Assembly: GCA_027575765.1 (NCBI GenBank)
Contig: JANBPT010000643.1
Location: 1 to 27,350 of the forward strand
DNA length: 27,350 bases
Reading direction: 5' to 3'
Origin: Tieghemiomyces parasiticus
Lineage: Eukaryota > Kickxellomycota > Dimargaritomycetes > Dimargaritales > Dimargaritaceae
The notes beneath the pieces were generated by a model, which made no database searches, was not told the origin of the DNA, and worked only from the letters and a program-made list of their open reading frames with translations. Positions 12,469 through 22,416 of the stretch are shown here, piece after piece; within the stretch, counting starts at the first letter, position 1; the number at the start of each line of letters is the position of its first letter. A program made the position numbers and the translations under genes.

Positions 12469-14378
12469 CTAGTTCAGGATGATTTCGTCGTAGGTGGTAG
12501 CCATTATGGCACGTGCTCCATCACCGGGCTTAAGTAATTCGACATACCGCCGCAGCCTCCGGTTGGCCGTTTCCAACTCATTGATTTGGTCAATGGCTTC
12601 GCAGTACCGCTCCTGTTCAGTTAAGTAGCCAGATAGAAGGGACAGATCAAGTGGTGGAACGTGATAGACATGTTAGCAGGGATACAAGGCGAGTGACTGT
12701 CGTTCGAAGGGAAAGGCGGTGGCCGATTGGCCCACTTGGGGCTTCGCTGGACAACACTTACGTTCATCGTTAGATTAGCCTCCTCCATCGCGCTGATGGT
12801 ATTCTGCAAGTCCATCCGGCGCCGGGTGACGGTGATAATTTCCTGCTGCAACTCCTGATTCATCTGCTTCATCTCAAAGACCTGGTGGGTGGTAAGGGAG
12901 GCAGTTGGCGTGGCCAAGTGGGTTCCATATTAAATTAAATTCTGCCATTTCCGAAGGAGCCCGGTTGGCTCTTGTTGACCCATCGTTTAACTTTTAACAA
13001 ACCCGTGCGCGGGCATGGTGACTTACCTTGGAAATAATCATTTCGTGGTCCGCATCGGAGAATGCACGCCGACGGCTGGGAGCGGGATGATATACTTCCT
13101 CGCTAACCTGCATAGACGATTAGCCGGGAAACGAGCAGCCGTATCCATGATTTTATAAAGTTAGTCCCGGCATTTAGATGGCTAGTATACTCTACCATCT
13201 GACGGCACCCCACGCGCACTCGTTCAACCCATACCGTGGCTAGCCATACTTACTGTCTCGCGCGAACTGGTGGAAGCCATGGAACAAGGAGAGAGGGGAA
13301 TCTGAAAGGCAGTCGGCCGGTATTACATCAACGGGTAGTAGGCGTAAGTGTTAGTTTGGAGGTCATAATACTGCATCAGGATTACGCAAACTGTCACAAT
13401 CAACCCTTCGAGGCGGAGCCCTATCCTTCTAACGCCGGGATAGCATTGACCGAATATTTGAACTTACGCTGTCTAGGCGGCCCCGGGAATCGACAAGTGT
13501 CATGGTATGATGAGAGATGGCCTTTGCTGTATGACCAGTATGGGATTCTGGAAAGGTTGGTAAGTGCACGGGTTGAGAGGGATGGTGCATCGAGGGTTAG
13601 TGTCGGTCGAACCTGGTAGGCTTATTCTGTCATGCCAGCAATGTCACGATTACAGTATTAACCGATTAACCGTGTTAAAACTGGAAGAAACTTACCTTTC
13701 TGTAGAGCGAGCTTCTCCTTCTGGACGCTGTGGAGCTGATTTTCAAGCTGAGAGACCTGATTCGTCAGCTTGTTTACCAAACTCTGCGAGTTATCCAGTT
13801 GAAAGGACTAGGTATCGGGTACCGGAGGGCGGGCGAAGAAACAAGGGAGGAAACGATTAGCGGATCCGATAATAATGGCCATCGTGCCCGTATGGCAGTG
13901 ACCTGCTACTAGTGTATCCCTCACTAATGGGCCCTGAAGCATGACCCGCCAGCTCCAATCGACCATACTAACTTACCTGCGCCTTCATGAGGGAGAAGAG
14001 ATCGGTAATAAAGTCACGCAGTGACTGAGGGTCATCCTGTTAAACGGTATTGGTCACGATGAAAGGAATGATATCAGTCAAAAGAAGTCGAGCGATGCGG
14101 TTAGTGTAACCGACACACTAGTGGAAGTCCAATACAACCTCAGGAGGGGGGCGAGTGCCGCTGCCGATACCCTCCACTAGGTGAGGGTCGAGACCACCGT
14201 GGAACCCCAAAACACCTGAATGTGGCCGCTACCGTCGTACTGGTCGAGGTCATACTAGCGACGAAATAGCGATACTTACGACTTCGTAAATTTGCTTAAC
14301 CAGACCTTGCTGGTCAAAATAGGCACTGGGGTTGGCGGTGAGGCCAGCAGGTGTGACCGAGGCGGACATGAAGGACAT
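12469..14378 (-). CDS. Unrecognised coiled-coil protein, 8 exons, 247 aa
   Basis: No family recognised. A continuous frame is built from eight short exons on the minus strand: 14280-14378, 14036-13977, 13807-13696, 13547-13468, 13301-13254, 13107-13027, 12881-12762 and 12612-12469 (TAG). All seven introns are GT-AG, six with GTAAGT-type donors in strong context, 145-243 nt long. The summed length is 744 nt with no internal stop, which strongly supports the model. Residues 1-53 look helical (YFDQQGLVKQIYEV, SLRDFITDLFSLMK). About 54-91 is a Gln/Leu-rich coiled coil (LVNKLTNQVSQLENQL). About 91-160 is Ser/His/Pro-rich and probably disordered. About 161-222 is a second coiled coil (EMKQMNQELQQEI, AIDQINELETANRRLRRYVE). 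The protein ends in an acidic/hydrophobic TYDEIILN. No signal peptide, membrane segment or zinc site is visible. A scaffold or cytoskeletal/kinetochore-type role is possible but not shown. A second in-frame ATG (14369) could also be the start. Confidence 0.75.
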
Positions 14379-16535
14379 GACTAGAAATTTTTTTTGACTG
14401 TAAACCGGCTTACGGTTTGTGAGGTCGAAAATGGGTGGTACAGGTGTATAAATTCGTAGACCAGCTTTGAAATAGCTCTAAGGCGGCAGTGTAAATATAC
14501 CTGTGAAAAAAGGCTGAAAGATATATTGGATTAGACCAAGAGTGAGGGAATAGCTGGCGTCAGGGAAACCGGCAGTCGAAGAGACCTGCTAAGAAATACG
14601 CTCCAGTGAGGGGGAATAATACAGTTTGAGTAGATTGATAGAGGGCGACGAGCGGGGTCGCCGGATTAAATACTGGGTCCCGAGCCTCAAGATCTCCACG
14701 CGAGCAGCTGAGGGACGAACGAGGGGGGCGGGCAATAGTGCAAGTGGAGCAGACGAAGTGAAAGCCTTGAAGAGGGCTTAAGCCTGCCACATTGGCGAAT
14801 TATACCACAATAGTGAACGCCCGCCCTCAGCAGTGTAAAGGGGTGGTATACCGAATGTTCACTGGTTTCCCTATACGTGACGAATTGACGATCACCTTCG
14901 GGCTTTGTTCCGAACCCTTTATGCATGGTAAGTACAAAGTTGTTAAGCAATCTTAATTTACTATCTAGCCAGCGTGAGGAGGATGTGGAGAGAGAGAGAA
15001 ACCGAAGTGGACATGAAGCCGCTAGTCCCACTGCTCTGTATTAACCTCCACCGCGCCAACGTCAGTATGTCAAACGGTGCGACAGCGCGGCTTTTCTATT
15101 ATTATCACATCTTACTCCTCACACCAGTATTCTCTGTGGTGCCTATACCGCATTTATTTTCACCTCCAAGTCCATTCTACATTGACAAGAGATAATCTTG
15201 GCGAAATATTGCGTAGCAAAAAACCGGAAAGGTCCGTCCTGCCTGTTCACTACCTCTCTGTTCGCCCCTACCGCCACTGAGCAGCCGGGCCTCAATCAAC
15301 CGAAGGGCCATCCACCGGGAAAAAAAACAAGCAACATAGTGAAGAGTCCGAGATGTGGGTTGGGCTACAGACATTCGAATCATCGCCAGACGTCAGAGAG
15401 ATAGTACACACCGCTGCTGCTGCCCCCCGTTCTTTCCCTCCCAACTGATATAGCCCTTGCGATCGACTTCGTAGGGGATAAAGACGGCGGGAGGACGATT
15501 CCGTCCATCTAAAAGACGTGGCAAGAGTCGTAGGTCTGATTAATGGGTTTACCGGGCGTGAGGCCGTATGAGCGATGGTGTAGAGAGGCATACAGGCGGG
15601 AGGAGATGGAGCGAAGGATTTGCGAAGGACAAGGAAAACGATTGAGCTCGGGAGAGCTGGAAGAGTGGGGGTGGTGACTTGGCAGATATTGAATGAAATA
15701 TATTAAAGAAAAATAATGTATCATAAGCCAGCCTACCAGCGAATGGTTAGAGTGGCGCGATAAACTTTACGCCCGTCAAACGGTCGAATAGACTATAAAT
15801 ATAGATACGAATAGAGCTACATCCCATCATTGTGGACTTGCTGCTTTAATATCGACCAGTTTAGTGGGCCTATCGCATTTCCGGCAATCGATCAACATCG
15901 GAACTGTCAAGTAGGTGAGACTAGGTGGCAGGGAAAGGGAGGGCCAGTCCGTCGGGTCGGTGGACGTGGCGTCTGGTGAAGAACTAGACTAGACTAGTGT
16001 GGGTGCTTGGGTGGGGGCGTCCAATATTTATCTGGAAATCGTTCAACTTATTGATCTTCCAGCACACCATTGCCTTCTTCCCTCCCGCCCCCCCCCATAT
16101 CCGCTCTTTGTCTTTCTCCCTAGCAGTGTTAATCGCCAGCTGCGTTAATTGGTGAGGTCATGTGGTCGATACCACCGTTTCTTCGGCAACCTCCGCTGCG
16201 AAAATGATACCGACAGTCCTCGCTCCGCCGGTAGGTGTTAGCTTTTTTTTCTTTTTCTTCGCCCTGCCTACTCCTCCCCTCCGCCATTACAGCATTGAAA
16301 TTACGACCGACAGGCGGTATTAGGAACCAACTTGTAGGCTAGACGCACCTTCTAACAATCTTCAACATCCCCACCGGGCGCTGCAACGTTTCCAGCCTGT
16401 AAGCCCTTACCCCTCATAATTTGAATCTTATTACATTATATTTTGTCAAACGGTGGTGAGTGCTGATGACCGTACATCAAAATGGTTTACGTGAATGAAT
16501 AAGCATAACAATGCACCATCTTCCTCTCTAACGCA
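14379..16535. other. About 2.2 kb without a supported gene
   Basis: Frames here are short, start at non-ATG codons or lack any family signal, and none links through splice sites into a longer coding sequence. The left part is the 5' flank of the coiled-coil gene and is pyrimidine-rich on that gene's strand. The right end holds the 3' flank of RMI1. Minor sequence features are a short CTAGA-type tandem near 15983-15997, a run of C at about 16088-16096, and a T-rich tract near 16243-16260. An extra RMI1 terminal exon could lie near 16340-16405. Confidence 0.45.
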
Positions 16536-18797
16536 TTACGGAACAACGGAAGTACATACGGCCATATCTTCGTCGCTAACGGTGGTCACCTTGTCGAGAT
16601 AGATCCACGATGGATGGATTTGCCGGCTGCGGATTGGTGCGGCCAAGTCCAGCGTGAAGGTTCCACTCAGGCCAGTAGCCCCAGTTCGGATGTTTCGCAA
16701 GTGCTGGTAGTAAGTTAAAGAGCATTGATGTCGAATAGTTGGAAAATCGTCAATAGCGTACGGGTATAGAAGTTGACTCTAATGGACTGACTCGTGTTGA
16801 AGTGGGGGGGAAGGTGACTACCGAGAGGAGCCAACTTACCTCGTTTCGCTTGCCGTTGGTTTGTAAAGACTGCCGAAATTCTTCGGTAGTAACTTTGGCC
16901 AACTGCATCACAAGCTGTACAATATAGGTTGATACGTTATGGTAGAGGAGGTTGCAGGGCGAGAGGGGGGGTTAGTTGCTTTTACAATTAAGATGGAACA
17001 CCAAGGGAGGGGCCGAACTGTCCCCGGTGCCTTCTCTACGCGGGCCTGATATCAATCTCGCTCGGACCCAATCCCATGCCAATTCCACTCGCTCAGCCCT
17101 TCGACCGATTCCTCAAAGTTATTGACTTACCTCGTGGGCCAGGCAAACTTTGGCCACCTCCGTCTCGTCTTTAATCCTTACCACGAGAGCGAACTGGTCG
17201 CCTTTCATCCGGAAAGTGGAGATAGAGTCGACACGAGCTTTGACGAGCACGATGGGGGTCCGGGCCTGAATCACTCGGTCCAGTTCGGCCAGAGTTACTA
17301 GCGGTGGCGAGTCGGTTAAATCAATAGTGGCCGGTGGGTCTTCGAAATCGCATTCAAAGTCGCTGTCGAGGTCGATCACGTAATCCTCAGGCGGAGCGGT
17401 TGGCTGCGGTTGTGGAGGTGGTGGTGCGGAACGGCCGGTGGCGGACTCCATCTCGTCAAAGGCTGCAAGGTCCTCCGGAGAAATGTCGTCCAGCTCTGGC
17501 GAAGGCGATAAGACGATGCGGCGCGCGGTAGGGGGGGCGACCACCGGTGCGGTGCGCTGTGGCGGGGGGGCTGGCGCCATTAACGGGTTATAAGGAGTGA
17601 CAGATCCCTGTCGTGAAATCGTGGCAGTACCGTTACGCGGCATCTCATCGGGTCTGGACGCGGTGAATAAAGATTTCAAGTCGCCGTGTGTAAGAGCGAT
17701 TGGTTAGAAATGCATGGTGGTAGGAACGTATATATAGTATGGTCCGTCGCTGGAAGTGTCTAAGCTTACTACGGTTTGTCTGATAACCTATGCGCGGTCG
17801 GCCCCCGCCCGGTCTGCGGTACCTACCTTAATCGCTGGCGCAACCGGTCAAGGAGTGACACTTTGTCGAGGGTGGCTACGCGACCGCCCAAAGGAAAGCA
17901 GTTCGTTTCGTCCAACATGAGCATTCCCCGTACCACGCGGGCATTTTTTACCAGGACCTGGTAGAGATCCAGTCGAGAAATGGAAATGGCATGGTGGGCA
18001 GTATGTGATAGTTTGGATACCTGAGGGTTAAACGGCAATGTTCTAAAAGGTACCACCTACCTTAGCCTAGGTGGCGGGTTAGCGTTGCCTAGAGTTTCGG
18101 GGTACTAATTTACCTTAAAACCAAGAGGAAGGGTGATATCTAGCTGTCGCAGTGGCTGATATTCCATGGCCGGAATCCGCTGGTAGCCGTCAGACAGAAC
18201 CCATTTGAGAGTACCCCGGGGGAGCGCCATGTTTCTGCTAGGTTGGCCAGGAATACCATCCAGGAGGACCTGCCTCATAGCGCTGGGGGCACCGTCTTCC
18301 GCAACCTCGTCATCATGTTCACCGCCGCCATCCTCATCATCGTCGCTACGCGCCGACCGTGCGTGAGGAAGGGGCCGCCCCTCAGCCAGAACCTGGCGGG
18401 CGGTGTCCGATACATTGAGGAGCAGGGCCTTACGGTGCACTTCAATTTCTTCAAGCCGGTCGACGAGTTGCAGGATTGGTAGTCCGATATCGACCACGTC
18501 TTCTACCTGGAGGACTAAGGCGTGGGCGAGGATGGCATCAGAGACCTCATGCGTTACAAGTGCTGCGGGTAGAGGGGCGTCGTGCAGTTCGCTGCAGTTG
18601 GTCGGTAGAACCGGTCGGGAGCTCTCGGCAAGATCGACAAACAGGAATTGCTGGTACACCCGCTCCAATGTCCGCTGCTCATTACTCCGACAGCTCGGGT
18701 CCTCGCCCTCTACGAAGGCCACGCAAGCCTGGAGCCAGGCGTCCTGGGTGCGGACGGCCCGATTGGCAAGTGTGACGGGGAGCGAGGCCTGTGGCAT
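16536..18797 (-). CDS. RMI1: RMI1, RecQ-mediated genome instability protein 1, 5 exons
   Basis: Subunit of the RecQ helicase-topoisomerase III-Rmi1 complex, which dissolves double Holliday junctions and limits crossovers. Exons: 18114-18797, 17827-17957, 17131-17653, 16840-16914 and 16536-16703 (phases 0, 2, 0, 0). Reading into the TAA at 16536-16538 gives 526 aa. The N-terminal three-helix domain is at about 18-65 (WLQACVAF, VYQQFLFVDL). OB-fold 1 runs from ALVLQVEDVVDIG (about 93-105) through LSDGYQRIPAMEYQPL (201-216) and, after the intron, GMLMLDETNCFPLGGRV. Its internal loop (about 116-193) is long and contains an acidic run at 151-168. The linker (272-386) is Pro-rich with VIDLDSD (364-370) and TIDLTD (381-386). 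A C-terminal OB-fold, which in other species binds RMI2, starts near 388 and spans exons 3-5. The ATG is in frame with the helical domain. The 3' end is uncertain: GTATGT at 16554-16559 could be a donor to one more small exon. The gene is divergent from NSE3. Confidence 0.9.
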
Positions 18798-18854
18798 GTA
18801 GTGAAGCTGCGCGGGGGGTTTGGCAGATAGCGGAAGAGAGTAGCGAGGGATTCT

Positions 18855-18884
18855 GATATTGGCTTGACTCTGACCACCAATATC
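18855..18884. promoter_or_regulatory. Mirrored CCAAT boxes (perfect 8-bp inverted repeat)
   Basis: GATATTGG at 18855-18862 and CCAATATC at 18877-18884 are exact reverse complements separated by 14 bp. Each half contains a CCAAT box, one facing each gene, the arrangement expected for NF-Y/HAP-complex binding in a two-way promoter. It lies 58 bp upstream of the RMI1 ATG. Binding is inferred. Confidence 0.55.
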
Positions 18885-18898
18885 GAGGCGGTTATGAC

Positions 18899-18909
18899 GG
18901 CGCGGGAAA
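18899..18909. promoter_or_regulatory. E2F-type site
   Basis: Plus strand GGCGCGGGAAA, minus strand TTTCCCGCGCC, which matches the E2F consensus TTTSSCGC exactly. It is 14 bp from the mirrored CCAAT pair. E2F is retained in several early-diverging fungi according to published work, and both flanking genes act during or after DNA replication. Actual binding is not shown by the sequence. Confidence 0.5.
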
Positions 18910-19275
18910 TGTGCTCATTCGTCAAGCTGGGTAATCCCAAGGTGGACAGGAATGGTTGGTGGTGGTGGTGCTGGCAGCGCCGTCGGGCCCTGGCGGTATC
19001 ATGCGCATACACTCCCGCCGCCAGCGGAAGGACCGTCTGACAGGGACCGCATCTGTGCTCAAACTACCAGTGCCGCAGCAGGGCTTGACCACTCTGACAT
19101 GTAGCCGAATGTTTACTTTCCAGTCACTTGCCAACCAGCACTAGGTATAGGGGCTCCTGGTCTTTAGCACTGCTTTTTTTTTCATCACCAGATTCCTCTA
19201 CCCTGGCATAGTATTCGCCCAGCGCATCCCTTCATATACATATTACCCTATCGCTTACCCTGACAGTCGCGCGCC

Positions 19276-20875
19276 ATGGAGGTCGACACGCACTCCACTT
19301 CGGGAACGACAACACCCGCCCTGTCGGAAGTAGGTTATGGATTCGATAGCGAGCGTCGGGTAGACTTGAATGGACTAGTGGGTTCGTTCGGCGAATGGCG
19401 GGTAGGTGTTTGTGTTTCACCGCTCTAATTCTGACAAACGCTCGGCTACTGCTCTCTCTTACTCTCTCCACCTACTTTGGACTCGCTCGCTGACAGGCCC
19501 AGGACCGCAAAGTGAACGACCTGGTCCGATTAGCCCTGTTCTCTGAATATCGCAAGTACCCGATCAAGCGTGAGGACATAAACCGCCGAAGTAAGTGTCG
19601 CATTTTATACCTAATTCCTGCGGTAGTAATAGGTACGCGCTTCTCTTGCAAGGAGAACATGGTTACAGATCCATGTATCCCACACAAACCTCTTACTCCG
19701 CCTGCTTCTCCCCTCCAATTACAACCTCACCCTTTCAGTCCTCGTCGACCAGACCCGAACGTTCCCAGTTATCTTCACCGAAGCCCAAAAACGACTTCGC
19801 CACGTCTTTGGCTTGGAGATGGTCGAACTACCCGCGCGGGACAAACCCGGGGCGACTCAGGGCAATGCAGTAACCCGACGGGCCGCCCAGAGCAAGGACA
19901 AGGCTCCCACCGCCAAAACAGGATTCATCCTGCGTAACCTCCTGGCTATGCGGATTCCCAAGCCCCACCCTGATTTAGCTGAGGCAGAGACCGGGGCAGT
20001 ACTTCACTGGGGAAATGAAAACCGCATGATGGGGATTGTCGCTACCATCCTCTCCCTTATTTTCCTGAACCAGATGGCCATCCCCGGTGGTAGGTGCACA
20101 GTCAGCCGACGTCGAGGCGGCCCCGGAGACCCTGTCTGTCTACATCTGTTCCCGTTTACAAAGGTGCCAGTAAGGGCTTAGGTATGTCATGGGGTAATCA
20201 GCCAAACTAACATGAACATCCACTGCACCTTCTCATGCTATCACTTATCACCACTGTATACCCGCACGCCCAGAACGCCTCGAGTACTATCTACAGCGGT
20301 TGGACCTCCAGGTTAGCAGTGCCGATCGGGCGGAGGAAAAGTATCCGTTCGCCGCCGTCCTGGCCCCACTGGTCAAGCAGGGCTACCTGGAACGGATCAG
20401 TTTAGGCGCACGGGATGGTACCGGTGCGGGCGCTTCTGGGGACACGACTGGCCCACGAGGTGGAGGCGGCAGCGGAGATGCCGCAACGCAATTGGTCGAG
20501 TACCGCTGGGGCCCCCGGGCTAAGGTCGAATACCCACCGCGACGCCTGGCCGGTTTCATTGCGGAGGTGAGTGGAAGGGTTCTAGCCGTCAGCGATGGAA
20601 GGCTTTGGCTTTAATGGAGACTGATCAGCCTGTAGGTAAAGAAAAAGTAAGTTATACGACCTTTTAGCCCAATGTATGATGCTAACATAACCCACTATTA
20701 TTATCGCTTGCCCACCCTGTGCCCCGCTATTTTATACATATATCTTGGCCGTCGTGCTGGTCAGATATCCTGTGAGGAAGTGACCCCCGCGTTTCTTCGG
20801 CAGCTCTACCAGGCGAGTGGTCAGCCGATACCAGAGACTAATGCGGAGGATAGTCCAGTTCCTGATCGGTCTTAG
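19276..20875 (+). CDS. NSE3: NSE3/MAGE-type SMC5/6 complex subunit, 5 exons
   Basis: MAGE-domain subunit of the SMC5/6 complex. NSE3 forms a DNA-binding subcomplex with NSE1 (RING) and the kleisin NSE4. Exons: 19276-19329 or 19276-19401, then 19497-19590, 19739-20089, 20274-20566 and 20765-20875. Phases are 0, 1, 1, 0 and the product is 300 or 324 aa. The ATG is in a GCGCCATGG context. The MAGE homology domain begins with KVNDLVRLALFSEYRKYPI. It continues after the intron with EAQKRLRHVFGLEMVEL, then GFILRNLLAMRIP, the hydrophobic helix GIVATILSLIFLNQMAIPG, and LEYYLQRLDL. It closes with the characteristic YRWGPRAKVEYP. Two insertions are Gly/Ala/Lys-rich and probably disordered. Exon 1 has two in-frame GTAGGT donors; the first gives the more typical intron (167 nt) and the better codon use. 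The C-terminal exon is the least certain part. The gene is head to head with RMI1. Confidence 0.9.
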
Positions 20876-22416
20876 AGGTAGGGCGACGTGGGACGTAGCT
20901 TGATCGATTTTTATTCCCAAGCCCACGTTGATCTATACCGTTTGATCGCAAGCCTATTACACGAACTATGCTCTTTCATTAACCACATCAAGCTCCATCG
21001 CCCACGAATGTCTAGTCTCCTCTCGGGTTTGGTGAGGAACGGGCGACAAGTGAACGCCAGCGGATGACTAGGTCGACTTGTGGGGTAAGCCCTCAGTCAC
21101 GTGAATTATACCCCGAAGCGTGCCCACTGTGGTTGGATCCAGTTTTTTTTTTTGGTACGTTTGTGTCTTCGAGGCAATTGGATGGCGAAGGTGGGGTAAT
21201 CAACTCCAACTCAGACCGCGGCTCACTGTTTAGGCGCTGGTTACATGTCATCAAGCCGGTGTACTGTGGGTAGTAGTACAGAGGGCGAAAGGATGAGGGG
21301 TAAAGGGTACAAAGATGGGGCCGGTGGTGAGCAACTGGGGTGTTGAGGGCACTGCCGAGTATGGGACCTGACGTCGTGAAGAGCACATCCCAAAATTTTG
21401 CTATTGCGACGATTCGTACGATTGACTCTCCACCATGGTTATCTACAGCGGAGACAGGCCCAGTGTCCTCGCCTCACTGCACACATCTTGGGCGGGCCAG
21501 GTTGGAAGAGGAAGAGGAGAATAATAGGCCCTCAGTCACCGTGGCCTAGGAGGAGGAGGAGGAGGAGGAGGAGGAGGAGGAGGAGGAGGAGGAGGGACGG
21601 CACTCTACCCGCCAGCTGCTTCCCTGTTGACATCCGTCTGACGCCCTCCCGTTTGTTAGCTGGAGCCAATATCTATCGCGGAGGGGATAGTGTTGCTGGG
21701 ATGTGACAGGGCCTACCCCGCCACCCGCTCAACTGCATCACCACATGCTCTGCACACTTTTGGGCCCGGCCTGGCCCGGGTCTACCTGCACCCCGTGTTT
21801 CCTCTACCTAACCTCCCGGCCCGCCGGTTGCTACCGCTAACAGACCTCCTTCGTTTGACATTAGCACCTTCGTCTCACCGGATCTTGTCATTCCGCCCCT
21901 CTTTGAGCCTTTCTCTACCGCACTCTCGCTCTGTGCATCCCACCCGCTACCTAGCCTTTTCCCCTTGACCGCCAGCAGCGATACTCGCTATCCTTCTTTC
22001 ACCGCTGACAACAATACGAATCCTCACCCTGCTACCTCGACCCCATCGCTTGAACCCTAGCACCTCTCCTACCTGTCGCTCTTGGCTAGCCTATTCTCTG
22101 CCCCAACTCCCCTCGGAGATCCCTTTATCTCTTCTACTTCCCCTTTCCACTCTAATGTGCTTCGGCAGCGGTCTGGTCCGCACATTCCCTCGGTGCTCCT
22201 CGCCCCTCCCCATCTGCCCCCTCTTCGGACCGGAACCTACCGCTGGTCTTATCCCCTCCCCGTAAACAGCTTCGCCACCCACTGTAACGTTAACGCATTT
22301 CGCCAGGGCCTCGCGACCCTACCCGTCCCCTTCGCCCCCCCCCCTCAGCACGGCACATCCAACCTTTGCCCAGAGTGCGCGCATCACTTGGCCCATTCCC
22401 AGCCCAATTGAGCGCC
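20876..22416. other. About 1.5 kb between NSE3 and PRL, pyrimidine-rich in its right half
   Basis: No coding gene is supported. The left half is the NSE3 3' flank, with a T9 run near 21143-21152. The middle has the AGG microsatellite. From about 21720 to 22410 the plus strand is strongly C/T-rich, which gives long stop-poor frames of Pro/Ser/Leu composition without recognisable domains, one of them running to 22411, six bases before the PRL ATG. I read this as promoter and 5' untranslated sequence of the phosphatase gene. Confidence 0.5.
21548..21595. repeat. (AGG)16 microsatellite
   Basis: Sixteen uninterrupted AGG units, 48 bp, purine on the plus strand and pyrimidine on the minus strand. 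It is the only sizeable simple repeat in the window. It lies outside any called exon, 870 bp upstream of the PRL start. Confidence 0.97.

Larger units (their letters stand above)
18798..19275. promoter_or_regulatory. 478-bp bidirectional promoter region, RMI1/NSE3
   Basis: This spacer separates two divergent start codons and must contain both promoters. It carries an inverted pair of CCAAT boxes and an E2F-type site close to the RMI1 side, a GGTGGTGGTGGT run near 18957-18970, and a T-rich tract (19172-19181) followed by an A/T-rich segment (CATATACATATTACCC, about 19232-19247) just upstream of NSE3. Shared regulation is inferred from arrangement and motifs. Confidence 0.6.

Noticed and set aside
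13236..13619. 127-codon plus-strand frame across introns of the coiled-coil gene
   Set aside because: Antisense to the well-supported exons 4 and 5; no ATG-driven coding signal.
20635..20645. 11-nt microexon in the last NSE3 intron (TAG before, GTAAGT after)
   Set aside because: It would shift the frame, and the direct junction 20566 to 20765 is in phase and gives a sensible end.
22082..22411. 109-codon frame ending six bases before the PRL ATG
   Set aside because: Starts at TTG; composition is that of a C/T-rich tract (Pro, Ser, Leu) and it has no domain. More likely 5' untranslated sequence.
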